From contig NZ_LR733264.1 of the NCBI RefSeq assembly GCF_902506495.1, positions 1,229,312 to 1,293,311 on the forward strand: 64,000 nt of DNA, in the 5' to 3' direction. Position numbers and translations under genes: made by a program. Position 1 is the first letter of the stretch; each line of letters opens with the position of its first letter. The DNA is from Pseudomonas sp. 8O (GTDB lineage Bacteria > Pseudomonadota > Gammaproteobacteria > Pseudomonadales > Pseudomonadaceae). A model generated the notes under the pieces. That model did no database searches. It was given only the letters and a program-made list of their open reading frames with translations, and was not told where the DNA came from. Positions 1 through 7,645 of the stretch are shown here, piece by piece.

Positions 1-1
1 A

Positions 2-514
2 CGCATCCTGGCCGTGCAGGACAAGGCCGGATTCGTTCCCAACGTGTTTCTCATGCTGGCGCACCGACCCGAAGAGTTTCGCGCCTTCTTCGCCTATCAC
101 GATGCCCTGATGACGCGTGAGTCCGTCAGCCTGACACTGGCGGAACGGGAGATGATCGTGGTCACCCTCAGCGCCCGCAACGGCTGCCTGTACTGCGTGG
201 TGGCGCACGGTGCGTTGCTGCGCATCTACAGCAAGAATCCCCACTTGGCCGACCAGTTGGCGATTGATCCACGTACAGCGTCACTGAGTGAGCGTCAGCG
301 CCTGATGCTCGACTTCGCCCTGCACGTCGGCTTGCGCGGCGGCGGCCTGGACTCAGACTGGCAGACGCGCCTGCTGGAGGCCGGTTTCAGTCTCGATGAC
401 ATCTGGGACATAGGTGCCATTGCCGCGTTCTTCGGCCTGTCCAATCGCCTGGTGACGCTTGCCGGTACGCCGCCCAATGCCGAGTTCTATCTGATGGGGC
501 GGGTGCCGCGCTGA
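2..514 (+). CDS. Peroxidase-related / AhpD-like carboxymuconolactone decarboxylase-family protein, 5' truncated
   Basis: The reading frame is open from base 2, so the true start lies left of the window. A GTG at 14 is internal to the frame and need not be the start. The visible part has the AhpD-type redox motif C-L-Y-C-x3-H, the CxxC pair plus histidine that relays a proton in this all-helical family. It is followed by the helical segment with SERQRLMLDFAL and a C-terminal stretch typical of the 'uncharacterised peroxidase-related enzyme' subgroup. Such proteins are cytoplasmic and may reduce peroxides or act as small thiol oxidoreductases; the substrate cannot be told from sequence. The gene stops 86 nt before the MerR regulator on the same strand, and a separate promoter lies in that gap, so the two need not be co-transcribed. 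Confidence 0.75.
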   Translation, partial: RILAVQDKAGFVPNVFLMLAHRPEEFRAFFAYHDALMTRESVSLTLAEREMIVVTLSARNGCLYCVVAHGALLRIYSKNPHLADQLAIDPRTASLSERQRLMLDFALHVGLRGGGLDSDWQTRLLEAGFSLDDIWDIGAIAAFFGLSNRLVTLAGTPPNAEFYLMGRVPR

Positions 515-537
515 ACCTCGCACTACGGGTTGTAGCG

Positions 538-567
538 TTGACGTTTACGTAAGCGTGCTGCTAGCCT
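538..567 (+). promoter_or_regulatory. MerR-type promoter with operator in the spacer
   Basis: TTGACG (538-543) can act as a -35 box and TAGCCT (562-567) as a -10, with an 18-nt spacer, longer than optimal as is usual for MerR-controlled promoters. The -35 and start of the spacer form a near-palindrome, TTgACGT-TT-ACGTAA (538-552), resembling the LiuR-type operator I recall from Pseudomonas liu operons. It lies directly upstream of the MerR gene, so autoregulation is likely. Confidence 0.55.
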
Positions 568-600
568 TTTCTCATTTGCGCTCCTGCGAGAACCCCCGTC

Positions 601-990
601 ATGGCCGCCAAGACCTACAGCATTTCCGAACTGGCCCGCGAACTGGACGTGACCACGCGTACCATTCGCTTCTACGAGGAACAGGGCATGCTCACGCCGA
701 CCCGGCGCGGTCAGGAGCGCATCTATACGCCCCGCGATCGCGTGGCGCTGAAGCTGATCCTGCGAGGCAAGCGCATCGGCTTTTCCCTGGCCGAATGCAA
801 GACTCTTATCGAGCTGTACGATCCCCAGGGCGATAACCGCAACCAGCTCACCCTCATGCTGGGCAAAATTGCCGAGCGGCGTCTGCAACTCGAGCAGCAA
901 CTGTTGGACATCCAGCAGATGCAGTTGGAGCTGGACACCGCCGAGGAACGTTGCCGCGCCGCCTTGCAGCAAATTCCCGAAGCCGGCTGA
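601..990 (+). CDS. MerR-family transcriptional regulator, LiuR-like
   Basis: 129 aa, a normal MerR length. The N-terminal winged helix-turn-helix occupies about residues 5-72, with the signature SISELARELDVTTRTIRFYEE followed in the family manner by the wing (GQERIYTPRDR). A C-terminal coiled coil (about 78-120, rich in Q, L and E, with the repeated LEQQLLDIQQM pattern) should form the antiparallel dimer. There are no metal-binding cysteines of the MerR/CueR kind; the lone C near the end is not in a metal site. The sequence resembles LiuR, repressor of leucine/isovalerate degradation, but no liuABCDE genes are near, so it may act on a remote locus or only on itself. ATG 601 is the only start that keeps the whole winged helix. 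Confidence 0.8.
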   Translation: MAAKTYSISELARELDVTTRTIRFYEEQGMLTPTRRGQERIYTPRDRVALKLILRGKRIGFSLAECKTLIELYDPQGDNRNQLTLMLGKIAERRLQLEQQLLDIQQMQLELDTAEERCRAALQQIPEAG

Positions 991-1045
991 GCCTATACGA
1001 AGCATCGCCTGATGCAGGCAGTGTCCCTACAGAACCGGGTGTCCC

Positions 1046-2392
1046 TCAGGGCCGCACCAGTAGAGCGTTGATGGTTTGCAAGCCTGCCTCGTCCAGGCTG
1101 CCCGTGGCGGCCATCAGCTCGAGCCTGGCCAGCAGCAGGGCCTGGCGCTGTCTGGCGAGGGCGTGGCGGGCCTGTGTGAGTTGCTGCTCGGCGTCCAGCA
1201 CGTCGCTGCCGATCCGCGCCCCGGCTTCGAAGGCTTGCGTCATGTTGTGCAGGTTGCTCTGGCTGGAGTTCAAGGCTTGTTGCAAGGCCTGGTACTGGCT
1301 GATGCCACTGGTCAGGGTGAGAAAGGCCTGGCGCGCCACGAAGTCGGCTTCACGGCGCGCATCTTCCAGTTCGTGTTCGGCAACGCCGAGTAGCGCCTGA
1401 GCCTCGCGGCTGCGGCTGATGGTGCCGCCACCGGCGTACAACGGCACGCTCAGGCGTACGCCAAGCACACTCTGGGTGTAGTGGTCGGCGGGCAGGCTGA
1501 CATCGTAGAGGCTGCCGCCCACCGAGGAAAACCGTCCGTGAGCGGCCACCAGGTCGAGACTGGGTAGGTGACCGGCCTGCTGTTTCTCGGTTTCCTGTTC
1601 GGCGATCAGTCGGCGCAGTTCGGCCGCCTGAACCCTCAGGTTGTACTGGCGGGCCTGTTCGGCCCAGGTCTCCAGGCGTGGCGGCTGCGGTGCGCTGAAG
1701 GCCGTGCGGGTATCGAGTCTGGCCAGTTCGCCCGGCGTGCGGCCGGTCAGGCGCAACAGTGCCTGTTGCCGCAGGCGCAGGTCATTGGCGGCTGCGATCT
1801 GCTCGGCATAGGCCGCATCATGGTGTGCCTGCACCTGTTGCCTTGCATGCTCGGTGCCCGAGCCGGCCAGCAGGAGGCGCTGGGCCTTGTCCAGGTGTTG
1901 GCTCAGCGTGCGCACCTGCTGCCGGCTGGTCAGCAACTGGTCCTCGGCCAGCAGCAGCGCGAAGTAGGCGTTGGCTACCTGCAACATCAACGTCTGCCGT
2001 GCGACCAGCAGGTCGATCTGCGCGGCGCTGTCACGCGTCTTGCCCTGATCGAGGGCGATGAGGTTCTGCCAGCGCAGCAACGGTTGCACCAGTACCAGTG
2101 CGTAGGCGTTGGAGTCATTGCGGTTACGCCTGATTGTGTCGCTGTGCCGGTGTTCGACCCAGCCGTCGCCGGCCTCCAGCGAAAGCTGCGGCAACAGGGC
2201 GGCGCGTGCCTGACGCTGCGGTTCGGCAGCGGCCAGCCGGCGCTGCTGGGCGGCGGCATAGGCCATGTCGTGCTGCTGGGCCCACTGGTAGCTCTGGTAG
2301 AGGTCCTCGGCCTGGCTGCGGCCCGTGCCGAGCACCAGCAGGCTCAACAGGGCAAGCAGGCTCAGGCGGGCTCGCGGGGATCGTCCGGGCAC
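1046..2392 (-). CDS. TolC/NodT-type outer membrane factor of an efflux system
   Basis: 448 aa from a GTG start at 2392, chosen because AAGGAG lies 8 nt upstream and a signal peptide follows at once (basic n-region, LSLLALLSLLVL core, cleavage near SQA-ED). The mature protein shows the duplicated OEP pattern of long amphipathic helices (about 60-240 and 260-440) expected of a trimeric periplasmic tunnel and outer membrane barrel. It is the last gene of the minus-strand cluster and overlaps the end of the MFS gene by 31 nt, so it is probably translated from the same mRNA. With the HlyD and MFS genes it forms a complete tripartite exporter. No lipobox was seen, so it is TolC-like rather than OprM-lipoprotein-like. 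A much longer open frame to 3943 is an out-of-frame overlap with the MFS gene, not a fusion. Confidence 0.85.
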   Translation of the reverse strand: MPGRSPRARLSLLALLSLLVLGTGRSQAEDLYQSYQWAQQHDMAYAAAQQRRLAAAEPQRQARAALLPQLSLEAGDGWVEHRHSDTIRRNRNDSNAYALVLVQPLLRWQNLIALDQGKTRDSAAQIDLLVARQTLMLQVANAYFALLLAEDQLLTSRQQVRTLSQHLDKAQRLLLAGSGTEHARQQVQAHHDAAYAEQIAAANDLRLRQQALLRLTGRTPGELARLDTRTAFSAPQPPRLETWAEQARQYNLRVQAAELRRLIAEQETEKQQAGHLPSLDLVAAHGRFSSVGGSLYDVSLPADHYTQSVLGVRLSVPLYAGGGTISRSREAQALLGVAEHELEDARREADFVARQAFLTLTSGISQYQALQQALNSSQSNLHNMTQAFEAGARIGSDVLDAEQQLTQARHALARQRQALLLARLELMAATGSLDEAGLQTINALLVRP

Positions 2393-3924
2393 GTCGCAGA
2401 CTCCTTTACAGGTTGAGAGGGAGCCTTGCGCATCAGCAAGACCATGGGCACACCAAGGAGCATCACGCTGCCGAGCAGGGCAAAGAGCATGCTGAAACCG
2501 AGCATCTGCGCCTGGGCGCGCGCTTCGATAAAGGCCAGCAGGGCGGTCGCCTGCTGCGGGTCGAGCAGCTCGGTGGACAGTCGCCAGGGCTCCAGGGCCG
2601 CGCGGTCCCAGCCGCTGGCGAGCAGGCTGTGCTCGTCGACGTGCTCCGAGAGCTGGCGATAGCTGCGCCAGGAAAAGCGTGTCAGCAGGGTGGCGGCGAT
2701 GGCGATGCCGACGCTGCCGCCGAGCTGGCGCATCAGATTGAGCACGCCGGAACCGACCGAGATCAGCTCGGCGGGCAATTGCCGCATGGCCAGGTTGGTC
2801 AGCGGCACGAAGATCATGCCCAGCCCCAGCCCGCGAATGATCAGCGGCCAGTACAGGGTGTCGGGCGTACTCTGCAGGGTGAACTGCGTGTGCAGGTACA
2901 TGGCGTAGCCGTAGACCAGGATGCCCAGGCAGATGAACGCGCGCTCGTCGATGCGGTTGTCCTGCGACAGCTTGCCGATCACCAGAGTGCTCACGGCGCT
3001 GGCCAGTGCGCCGGGGAAAATCACCAGGCCGCTCTGGTAGGCGCTTTGCTCCAGCAGCGTCTGCAACAGCAGGGGCACCATGAACAGGGTGCTGTACAGG
3101 CCGAAACCGACGCAGAAGGCGCAGATCGAACCCAGCAGGAAGTCGCGATTGGCGAACAGCGCCAGGTTGACGATCGGATTGGCCACTCGCCGTTCCCAGT
3201 AGCAGAAACCCAGCAGGCCGATTACCGATAGGGCCAGGCACAGCAGGCCACGTCCCGACTCCAGCCAGTCCCAGTGCTCGCCGCGTTCGAGCAGGATCTG
3301 CACGCTGCCGACACCGACGGCCAGCAGCACGAAGCCAAAGTAGTCGATGCGTTGCGGACGGCGCTCGTTTACCGAGTCGTCCACGCACAGCCAGGCCAGC
3401 AATATGGCGATGGCACCGATCGGCAGGTTGATCAGGAAGATCCAGTGCCAGGAAAAGGTGTCGATGAGGTAACCACCGACCGAGGGACCCAGGGTCGGCC
3501 CCATCATGACCCCGACACCGTAGAGCGCCAGTCCGGTGCTGACCTTTTCCTTCGGGAACACGTCGTAGATGATGGCCTGGGAGATGCCCAGCAGCCCTCC
3601 GCCAGCCAGGCCCTGGATGATCCGGCACAGCACCATCTGCCACAGTTCCGTCGAGAGTGCGCAGCCGAGGGAGGCGAGGACGAATAGGGCGGACGAGGCC
3701 AGATAATAGGCGCGCCGGCCGAACCAGGCCGACAGCCAGCCGCTGGTAGGAAGAATGACCACGTTGGCGACGATGTAGCCGGTCGAGACCCAGGAAATTT
3801 CGTCCACCGAGGCACCGTAGGCACCCATGAGGCTGGGAATGGCGACATTGACGATGGTGACGTCGAGCAATTCCATCATCGAGATCAGGGTGACCGTAAA
3901 GGCTACCAGCCAGGGCGACTTCAC
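2362..3924 (-). CDS. EmrB/QacA-type MFS drug:H+ antiporter (DHA2, 14 TM)
   Basis: 520 aa from a GTG start that overlaps the TGA of the upstream HlyD gene (GTGA). About 14 hydrophobic segments run through the protein. The DHA2 hallmarks are present: MELLDVTIVNVAIP in TM1, W-x-STGY-x-VA in TM2, and GWLSAWFGRR in the TM2-3 loop. It lies in the inner membrane and should expel a hydrophobic compound through the HlyD adaptor and the outer membrane factor encoded on either side. Position at the end of a biosynthetic operon suggests product export or self-protection rather than general drug resistance; that role is inferred from context. Confidence 0.9.
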   Translation of the reverse strand: MKSPWLVAFTVTLISMMELLDVTIVNVAIPSLMGAYGASVDEISWVSTGYIVANVVILPTSGWLSAWFGRRAYYLASSALFVLASLGCALSTELWQMVLCRIIQGLAGGGLLGISQAIIYDVFPKEKVSTGLALYGVGVMMGPTLGPSVGGYLIDTFSWHWIFLINLPIGAIAILLAWLCVDDSVNERRPQRIDYFGFVLLAVGVGSVQILLERGEHWDWLESGRGLLCLALSVIGLLGFCYWERRVANPIVNLALFANRDFLLGSICAFCVGFGLYSTLFMVPLLLQTLLEQSAYQSGLVIFPGALASAVSTLVIGKLSQDNRIDERAFICLGILVYGYAMYLHTQFTLQSTPDTLYWPLIIRGLGLGMIFVPLTNLAMRQLPAELISVGSGVLNLMRQLGGSVGIAIAATLLTRFSWRSYRQLSEHVDEHSLLASGWDRAALEPWRLSTELLDPQQATALLAFIEARAQAQMLGFSMLFALLGSVMLLGVPMVLLMRKAPSQPVKESATCPDDPREPA

Positions 3925-4988
3925 CGCGCCTGTCCGCCGTCATCGTGGGTATCGACCTCGACCAGTACGCTCATGCCCTGGCTGAGTGCGTCCCTGAGTT
4001 CAGGGGAGAGCGCCTTGAACTCGATACGCGCCTGCAGCCGCTGCACCACCTTGGTGAAGTGACCCGTGGCATTTTCCTGAGGCAGCAGTGAGAAGCGCGC
4101 TCCGGTCGCGGGGACCAGGCTGTGCACCACGCCGTCGAAGGTCTGTTCGGGGAAGGCATCGACACTGATACGCGCCACCTGACCGACGCGCACGCGGCCG
4201 ATCTGGGTTTCCTTGAAATTGGCCACCACCCAGAGCGTGTCGGTGGCGATCAGGCTCAGCAGTTTCTGGCCCGCCATGACGAACTGGCCGGGCTGGACGT
4301 GTCGGTGAACGATGATGCCGCTGCGGGGCGCATCCTGCCGGGTGTCCTGCAGGTGGATGTGGGCCAGCGCCAGCGCCGCCTGGGCCGAGCGCAGGCGGTA
4401 CTGTTCGACCTTCAGCGCAGCCTGATTGGCCAGGGCGCCTTCACGCGCGGCCTGAGAATCGTCGCGGGCACCCTGCAACTGGTGGGCGAGGGCGTTGTTA
4501 CGGGCGCGTGCCACCTCCAGATCACGCGTGCTGAGCACCCCCTGCTCGGCAAGACGGCGACTGCGGCGGTAGTCGCTGTCCGCCTCTTCCAGGCTGGCCG
4601 CCAGTTGTTCGATCCGTGCCTTGGCCGCCTCGCTGCGAGCGATGGCGCCGCGTGCCTGACTGTCCACCAGACCGGGCATGTCGGCCTGGCCTGCGGCGGT
4701 CAACAAGGCCAGATAATGGGCTTCGGCCTGTGTCACCTGCTGCCGGTACTCGTCCTCGCGCACCTGATACAGCAGGTCACCTCCGGCAACGCGGCTGTTT
4801 TCTTCCACTGCGACGGCGATGACCTCACCGGACAGTCGTGCCCGGATCGGGATGATGACGCCTTCCACCTCCGCATTGTCCGTGCTGACGTAGCGGTTTT
4901 CGTACTGCCAGCGTTGCCAGCCGAAGGCAGCCAGGCTGCCGATCACCAGCAGGCAAACGGCCCATTTGGCGCTCTTGTTCTTGAACAT
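3921..4988 (-). CDS. HlyD/EmrA-family membrane fusion protein
   Basis: 355 aa. A single N-terminal membrane anchor (about residues 8-26) is followed by the EmrA signature YVSTDNAEVEG and a first biotinyl-lipoyl half. An alpha-helical coiled-coil hairpin spans about 90-200 and is rich in A, L, Q and R. The second lipoyl half carries RSGIIVHRHVQPGQFV, and a beta-barrel with LWVVANFKETQIGRV follows. This matches the periplasmic adaptor of an EmrAB-TolC pump. A GAAGAG element lies upstream of ATG 4988. Its stop overlaps the GTG of the MFS gene, so the two are translationally coupled. Confidence 0.9.
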   Translation of the reverse strand: MFKNKSAKWAVCLLVIGSLAAFGWQRWQYENRYVSTDNAEVEGVIIPIRARLSGEVIAVAVEENSRVAGGDLLYQVREDEYRQQVTQAEAHYLALLTAAGQADMPGLVDSQARGAIARSEAAKARIEQLAASLEEADSDYRRSRRLAEQGVLSTRDLEVARARNNALAHQLQGARDDSQAAREGALANQAALKVEQYRLRSAQAALALAHIHLQDTRQDAPRSGIIVHRHVQPGQFVMAGQKLLSLIATDTLWVVANFKETQIGRVRVGQVARISVDAFPEQTFDGVVHSLVPATGARFSLLPQENATGHFTKVVQRLQARIEFKALSPELRDALSQGMSVLVEVDTHDDGGQAR

Positions 4989-5048
4989 CTCAGTTGCTCT
5001 TCATCCTGGTTCTCGTCGTGTCTGCCTGTGCCGGATTGCCGATTGCAT

Positions 5049-5843
5049 TCAGCCGGGCGCGCTGAGAACCCCGTTGACCGCCACCTGGCCGTGGCGTTGC
5101 TCCAGACACAGGAGAGCACCGTCCCAGAGCCGGGTGCGGGCACGAATGGCGCTGCGCGCACTGTCCACCAGAACCTGCTGCTGTTCGGGCTCACGGATGA
5201 GTTCGGTGATGATTCGCCTAGCGGCGGGGCCGTGGCTGTCGCCATCCATTTCGATATGGCGCCTGAGGTAATGGGTCAGCATCGGCACGCTGGCTTCATC
5301 GATGGCCCAGCGTTCGAGCAGGCCGTTGAACATGTCCGGAATAATGTCTTCGCGGCCGAAGAAGAAATACGCCAGTGCCTGTTCGGTCGAGCCGTGCAGA
5401 GCGACTTCCAGGGTTTCGTCGACGAATACCCTGGCCGCCGGGGGCAGGTCGTCCATCGCCTCGCTCAGTGGCATGCCGCTCCTCAGTCGCACCAGAAACT
5501 GACGGAACCCGCTGCTGTCGGCGCCGATCTCGTCCATGGCGTCCAAATAGAGTTCCAGATGGCTGGCGAAGCCGCCTCCCGGAAGTTCGTCGGACTCCTC
5601 GCCGATCACGATTTCGTTGATCAGCCGGGTGGCCATACGGTGCGCGGGAGGCAACCAGGGCAAATCAACACAGGTCAGGTCGCGTTGAATGCGCTTGAGT
5701 AGGGTCATGAAGTCCCAGACTGCGAACACGTGGAGTTCCATCAGCAGACGGACGTCTTCCAGCGTGGTGACGCGAGTGAATAGTGGGTGCTCCAGCAGGG
5801 CACGGCGTTCGTCGCGAATCAAAGGATCGATATCGAAGGGCAT
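5049..5843 (-). CDS. DUF3050 protein, heme-oxygenase-like fold, candidate non-heme diiron oxygenase
   Basis: 264 aa from ATG 5843. A TTG 12 nt upstream is in frame but has no ribosome site, whereas GGAA precedes the ATG. The sequence carries the DUF3050 blocks HVFAVWDFM near the N-terminus, INEIVIGEESDE in the middle, then SHLELYLDAM, FFFGREDIIP and a late helix with H-x3-D-x3-H (about residues 196-204). Heme-oxygenase-like diiron enzymes (UndA, BesC, SznF and RohS classes) use Glu/His ligands on early helices and D-x3-H on a late helix, so the residues here could bind two irons. Known relatives oxidise amines or cleave C-C bonds of fatty or amino acids. The gene sits between a desaturase and the exporter in an aminotransferase-containing operon, which suggests oxidation of a lipid amine or acid. 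No reaction has been shown; the link to diiron chemistry is inference. Confidence 0.7.
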   Translation of the reverse strand: MPFDIDPLIRDERRALLEHPLFTRVTTLEDVRLLMELHVFAVWDFMTLLKRIQRDLTCVDLPWLPPAHRMATRLINEIVIGEESDELPGGGFASHLELYLDAMDEIGADSSGFRQFLVRLRSGMPLSEAMDDLPPAARVFVDETLEVALHGSTEQALAYFFFGREDIIPDMFNGLLERWAIDEASVPMLTHYLRRHIEMDGDSHGPAARRIITELIREPEQQQVLVDSARSAIRARTRLWDGALLCLEQRHGQVAVNGVLSAPG

Positions 5844-5882
5844 GTTCGGTTCCAATGGTGTGTGCAGTTAAGTGGTGCGCTT

Positions 5883-6821
5883 TCACGCGCCTGCGTAGGG
5901 AAAGCGTGCGCGGCAATAGCGCAACGCGCCGAGGAAGGAGGGCTCCAACAGCGCCTCGCGTCCGTCGTACCAGCCGCTGGCCAGCAGTGCTCGGTGCACG
6001 TGGTGCAGGCGCCAGCAGGGCACGCGTGGGTACAGGTGATGCTCCAGGTGATAGTTCGAGCCCAGGTGCAACAGGGTGCTCAGCAGCGCGGTGCGGGAAC
6101 GGGCGAGCGGCTGTCTGATGTCAGCCGGGAAGGCATGTTCCTGATAGGCGTTGAGTGCGGCGATCAGTAGCGCGAGCAGCAGGCAGGTCAGCAGTGCCGG
6201 GAGGAGGGTCGGCCAGTGACTTGCCAGTAGCAGCCAGAGCAGGGGCCAGAGCAGCAGGCAGACCAGATTGGCTCTGGCCAGCAGGCGAATCTGCCAAGCT
6301 GGCAGCGGCAGGCAGCCGTCGACGGTGGAGCCGGGCATGGCCAGCCAGAGCGTTTTGAACAGGTAGCGGACGGTGGTATGCAGCCGCGACACCAGCAGGC
6401 GTGAAAAGGCCCCGCGATAGCGTCGCAGTACCCGCCAGTCGGGGTCGCGCGGACTGTTGCTGTAGCGGTGATGCTGCCAGTGATCGACGAAGTAGCCCGT
6501 GACGCAGAAGCCGAAAAGCAGCGAACTGGTGACCACGGCCAGCAAGCAACTGAGCAAACGGTTGCTACTGAGGTTGGAGTGAAAGCCCTCGTGTCCCAGG
6601 ATGCCCTGCAGGAACAGGCCGTATCCGGCCGGTAGCAGCAGCGGCAGGGCGGCCAGCGCCCACCAGCCGAACCATTCGCTGGCGGCCACGAACAGCGCCA
6701 GTGGCCCGGCGAACAGCAGCAGGGCATAGCCGATCGCCAGCGTCGACTGCCACAGCGACGGCGCCAGCAGATGACGCTCCGGGCGCAATGCCGGTCTGGC
6801 GAAGGGCTGGCAGGTCATCAT
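5883..6821 (-). CDS. Membrane fatty acid desaturase / hydroxylase family protein
   Basis: 312 aa with four to six hydrophobic segments (about 28-50, 52-73, 90-110, 175-225). It carries the three histidine boxes of the membrane diiron desaturases: H77-E-G-F-H81, H114-W-Q-H-H118 and H258-L-E-H-H262. The last is followed by LYPRVPCWRL, as in the desaturases that act on acyl lipids or acyl chains. It should insert a double bond, or a hydroxyl group, into a hydrocarbon chain in the inner membrane using O2. The start ATG overlaps the stop of the upstream SDR by 4 nt; a second ATG follows immediately (MM), so either may be used. Its place inside the cluster points to tailoring of the product chain rather than bulk lipid desaturation. 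Confidence 0.85.
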   Translation of the reverse strand: MMTCQPFARPALRPERHLLAPSLWQSTLAIGYALLLFAGPLALFVAASEWFGWWALAALPLLLPAGYGLFLQGILGHEGFHSNLSSNRLLSCLLAVVTSSLLFGFCVTGYFVDHWQHHRYSNSPRDPDWRVLRRYRGAFSRLLVSRLHTTVRYLFKTLWLAMPGSTVDGCLPLPAWQIRLLARANLVCLLLWPLLWLLLASHWPTLLPALLTCLLLALLIAALNAYQEHAFPADIRQPLARSRTALLSTLLHLGSNYHLEHHLYPRVPCWRLHHVHRALLASGWYDGREALLEPSFLGALRYCRARFPYAGA

Positions 6822-7645
6822 TCGATCAGCTCCGGCTTGAGTTGCAGTTGCCCGGCCTTGCTCAAGCTGTGCAGGCGCAGGCTGATGAAGGCGTCCACCA
6901 GACCGGGCAACCAGCGTGCGGTGTACATGGCCAGGCTGCCGAGCGCGGTCAGCCCGGTGTTGCGTAGGCCCTGCCGGTGACAGATACGAACCAGACCATC
7001 GCTGGCGTCCTCGAGTTTTTCCTCCAGCGACAGCAGCACACGCCCGCCCAGCTTGAAACTCACCAGTCGCTTGACCGACAGCCCGATCCGTTCGGCTGAC
7101 TCGTGGATGGCGGTATCGATGAAACCGGGAAATGCCGTGACCACGTCCAGTCGGCCGCGATAGTGCATGCGCAGCACGTCGGAGTAGGCGCTCATGGCGC
7201 GTTTGCTGGTGGCATAGGCAGCGATGTAGGGCGCGTTGACCAGGGCGAACAGCGAAGACACATTGATGACCTTGCCGCCTTTGCGCAGCAACGCCGGAAG
7301 GAACTTCGCCGTCAGATTCCAGGGCGCCAGCAGGTTGATTTCCAGAGTCCGCCGCACCGACTCGCCGACACCGTCTTCGGCCCGTTCGAGGGTGAGCACA
7401 CCGGCGTTGTTGATCAGGATATCAATGTCGCCGAAGCGCTCATGGATCGAGCGCACGGCATCGTCCAGCAGCACCGAATCGCAGAGGTCCAGTTGGAAGT
7501 AGGCATCGAGTTCTCCGCTGTCCGGTTCGTCGAGACGGTCGATGCCGACCACGATGGCGCCCAGTTGCTTGAGCTTGCAGGCGGTATGCAGGCCCAGACC
7601 ACGCCCGGCGCCGGTGATGACGATGATCTTGCCGTGCAGTTTCAT
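6818..7645 (-). CDS. Short-chain dehydrogenase/reductase
   Basis: 275 aa from ATG 7645, whose ATGA overlaps the stop of the acyl-CoA-dehydrogenase-like gene. The classical SDR pattern is clear: TGAGRGLG (11-18) for NAD(P), NNAG near 79-82, a VSS serine at about 131 and the catalytic Y144-x3-K148. The D36 after the second strand (VVGIDR) favours NAD(H) over NADP(H). About 50 residues beyond the usual core, with basic and hydrophobic stretches, resemble membrane-associated SDRs that act on lipid substrates. It probably oxidises or reduces a hydroxyl/keto group of the chain built by the cluster; the substrate is unknown. Confidence 0.85.
   Translation of the reverse strand: MKLHGKIIVITGAGRGLGLHTACKLKQLGAIVVGIDRLDEPDSGELDAYFQLDLCDSVLLDDAVRSIHERFGDIDILINNAGVLTLERAEDGVGESVRRTLEINLLAPWNLTAKFLPALLRKGGKVINVSSLFALVNAPYIAAYATSKRAMSAYSDVLRMHYRGRLDVVTAFPGFIDTAIHESAERIGLSVKRLVSFKLGGRVLLSLEEKLEDASDGLVRICHRQGLRNTGLTALGSLAMYTARWLPGLVDAFISLRLHSLSKAGQLQLKPELIE

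Noticed and set aside
1046..3943. A 965-codon open frame on the minus strand that looks like a giant fusion protein.
   Set aside because: Its first half is an out-of-frame reading of the MFS gene. The real outer membrane factor begins at GTG 2392 with its own ribosome site and signal peptide.
4122..5702. Long plus-strand open frame opposite the HlyD and DUF3050 genes.
   Set aside because: Low-complexity, no recognisable domain and no ribosome site; a shadow caused by high GC codon bias.
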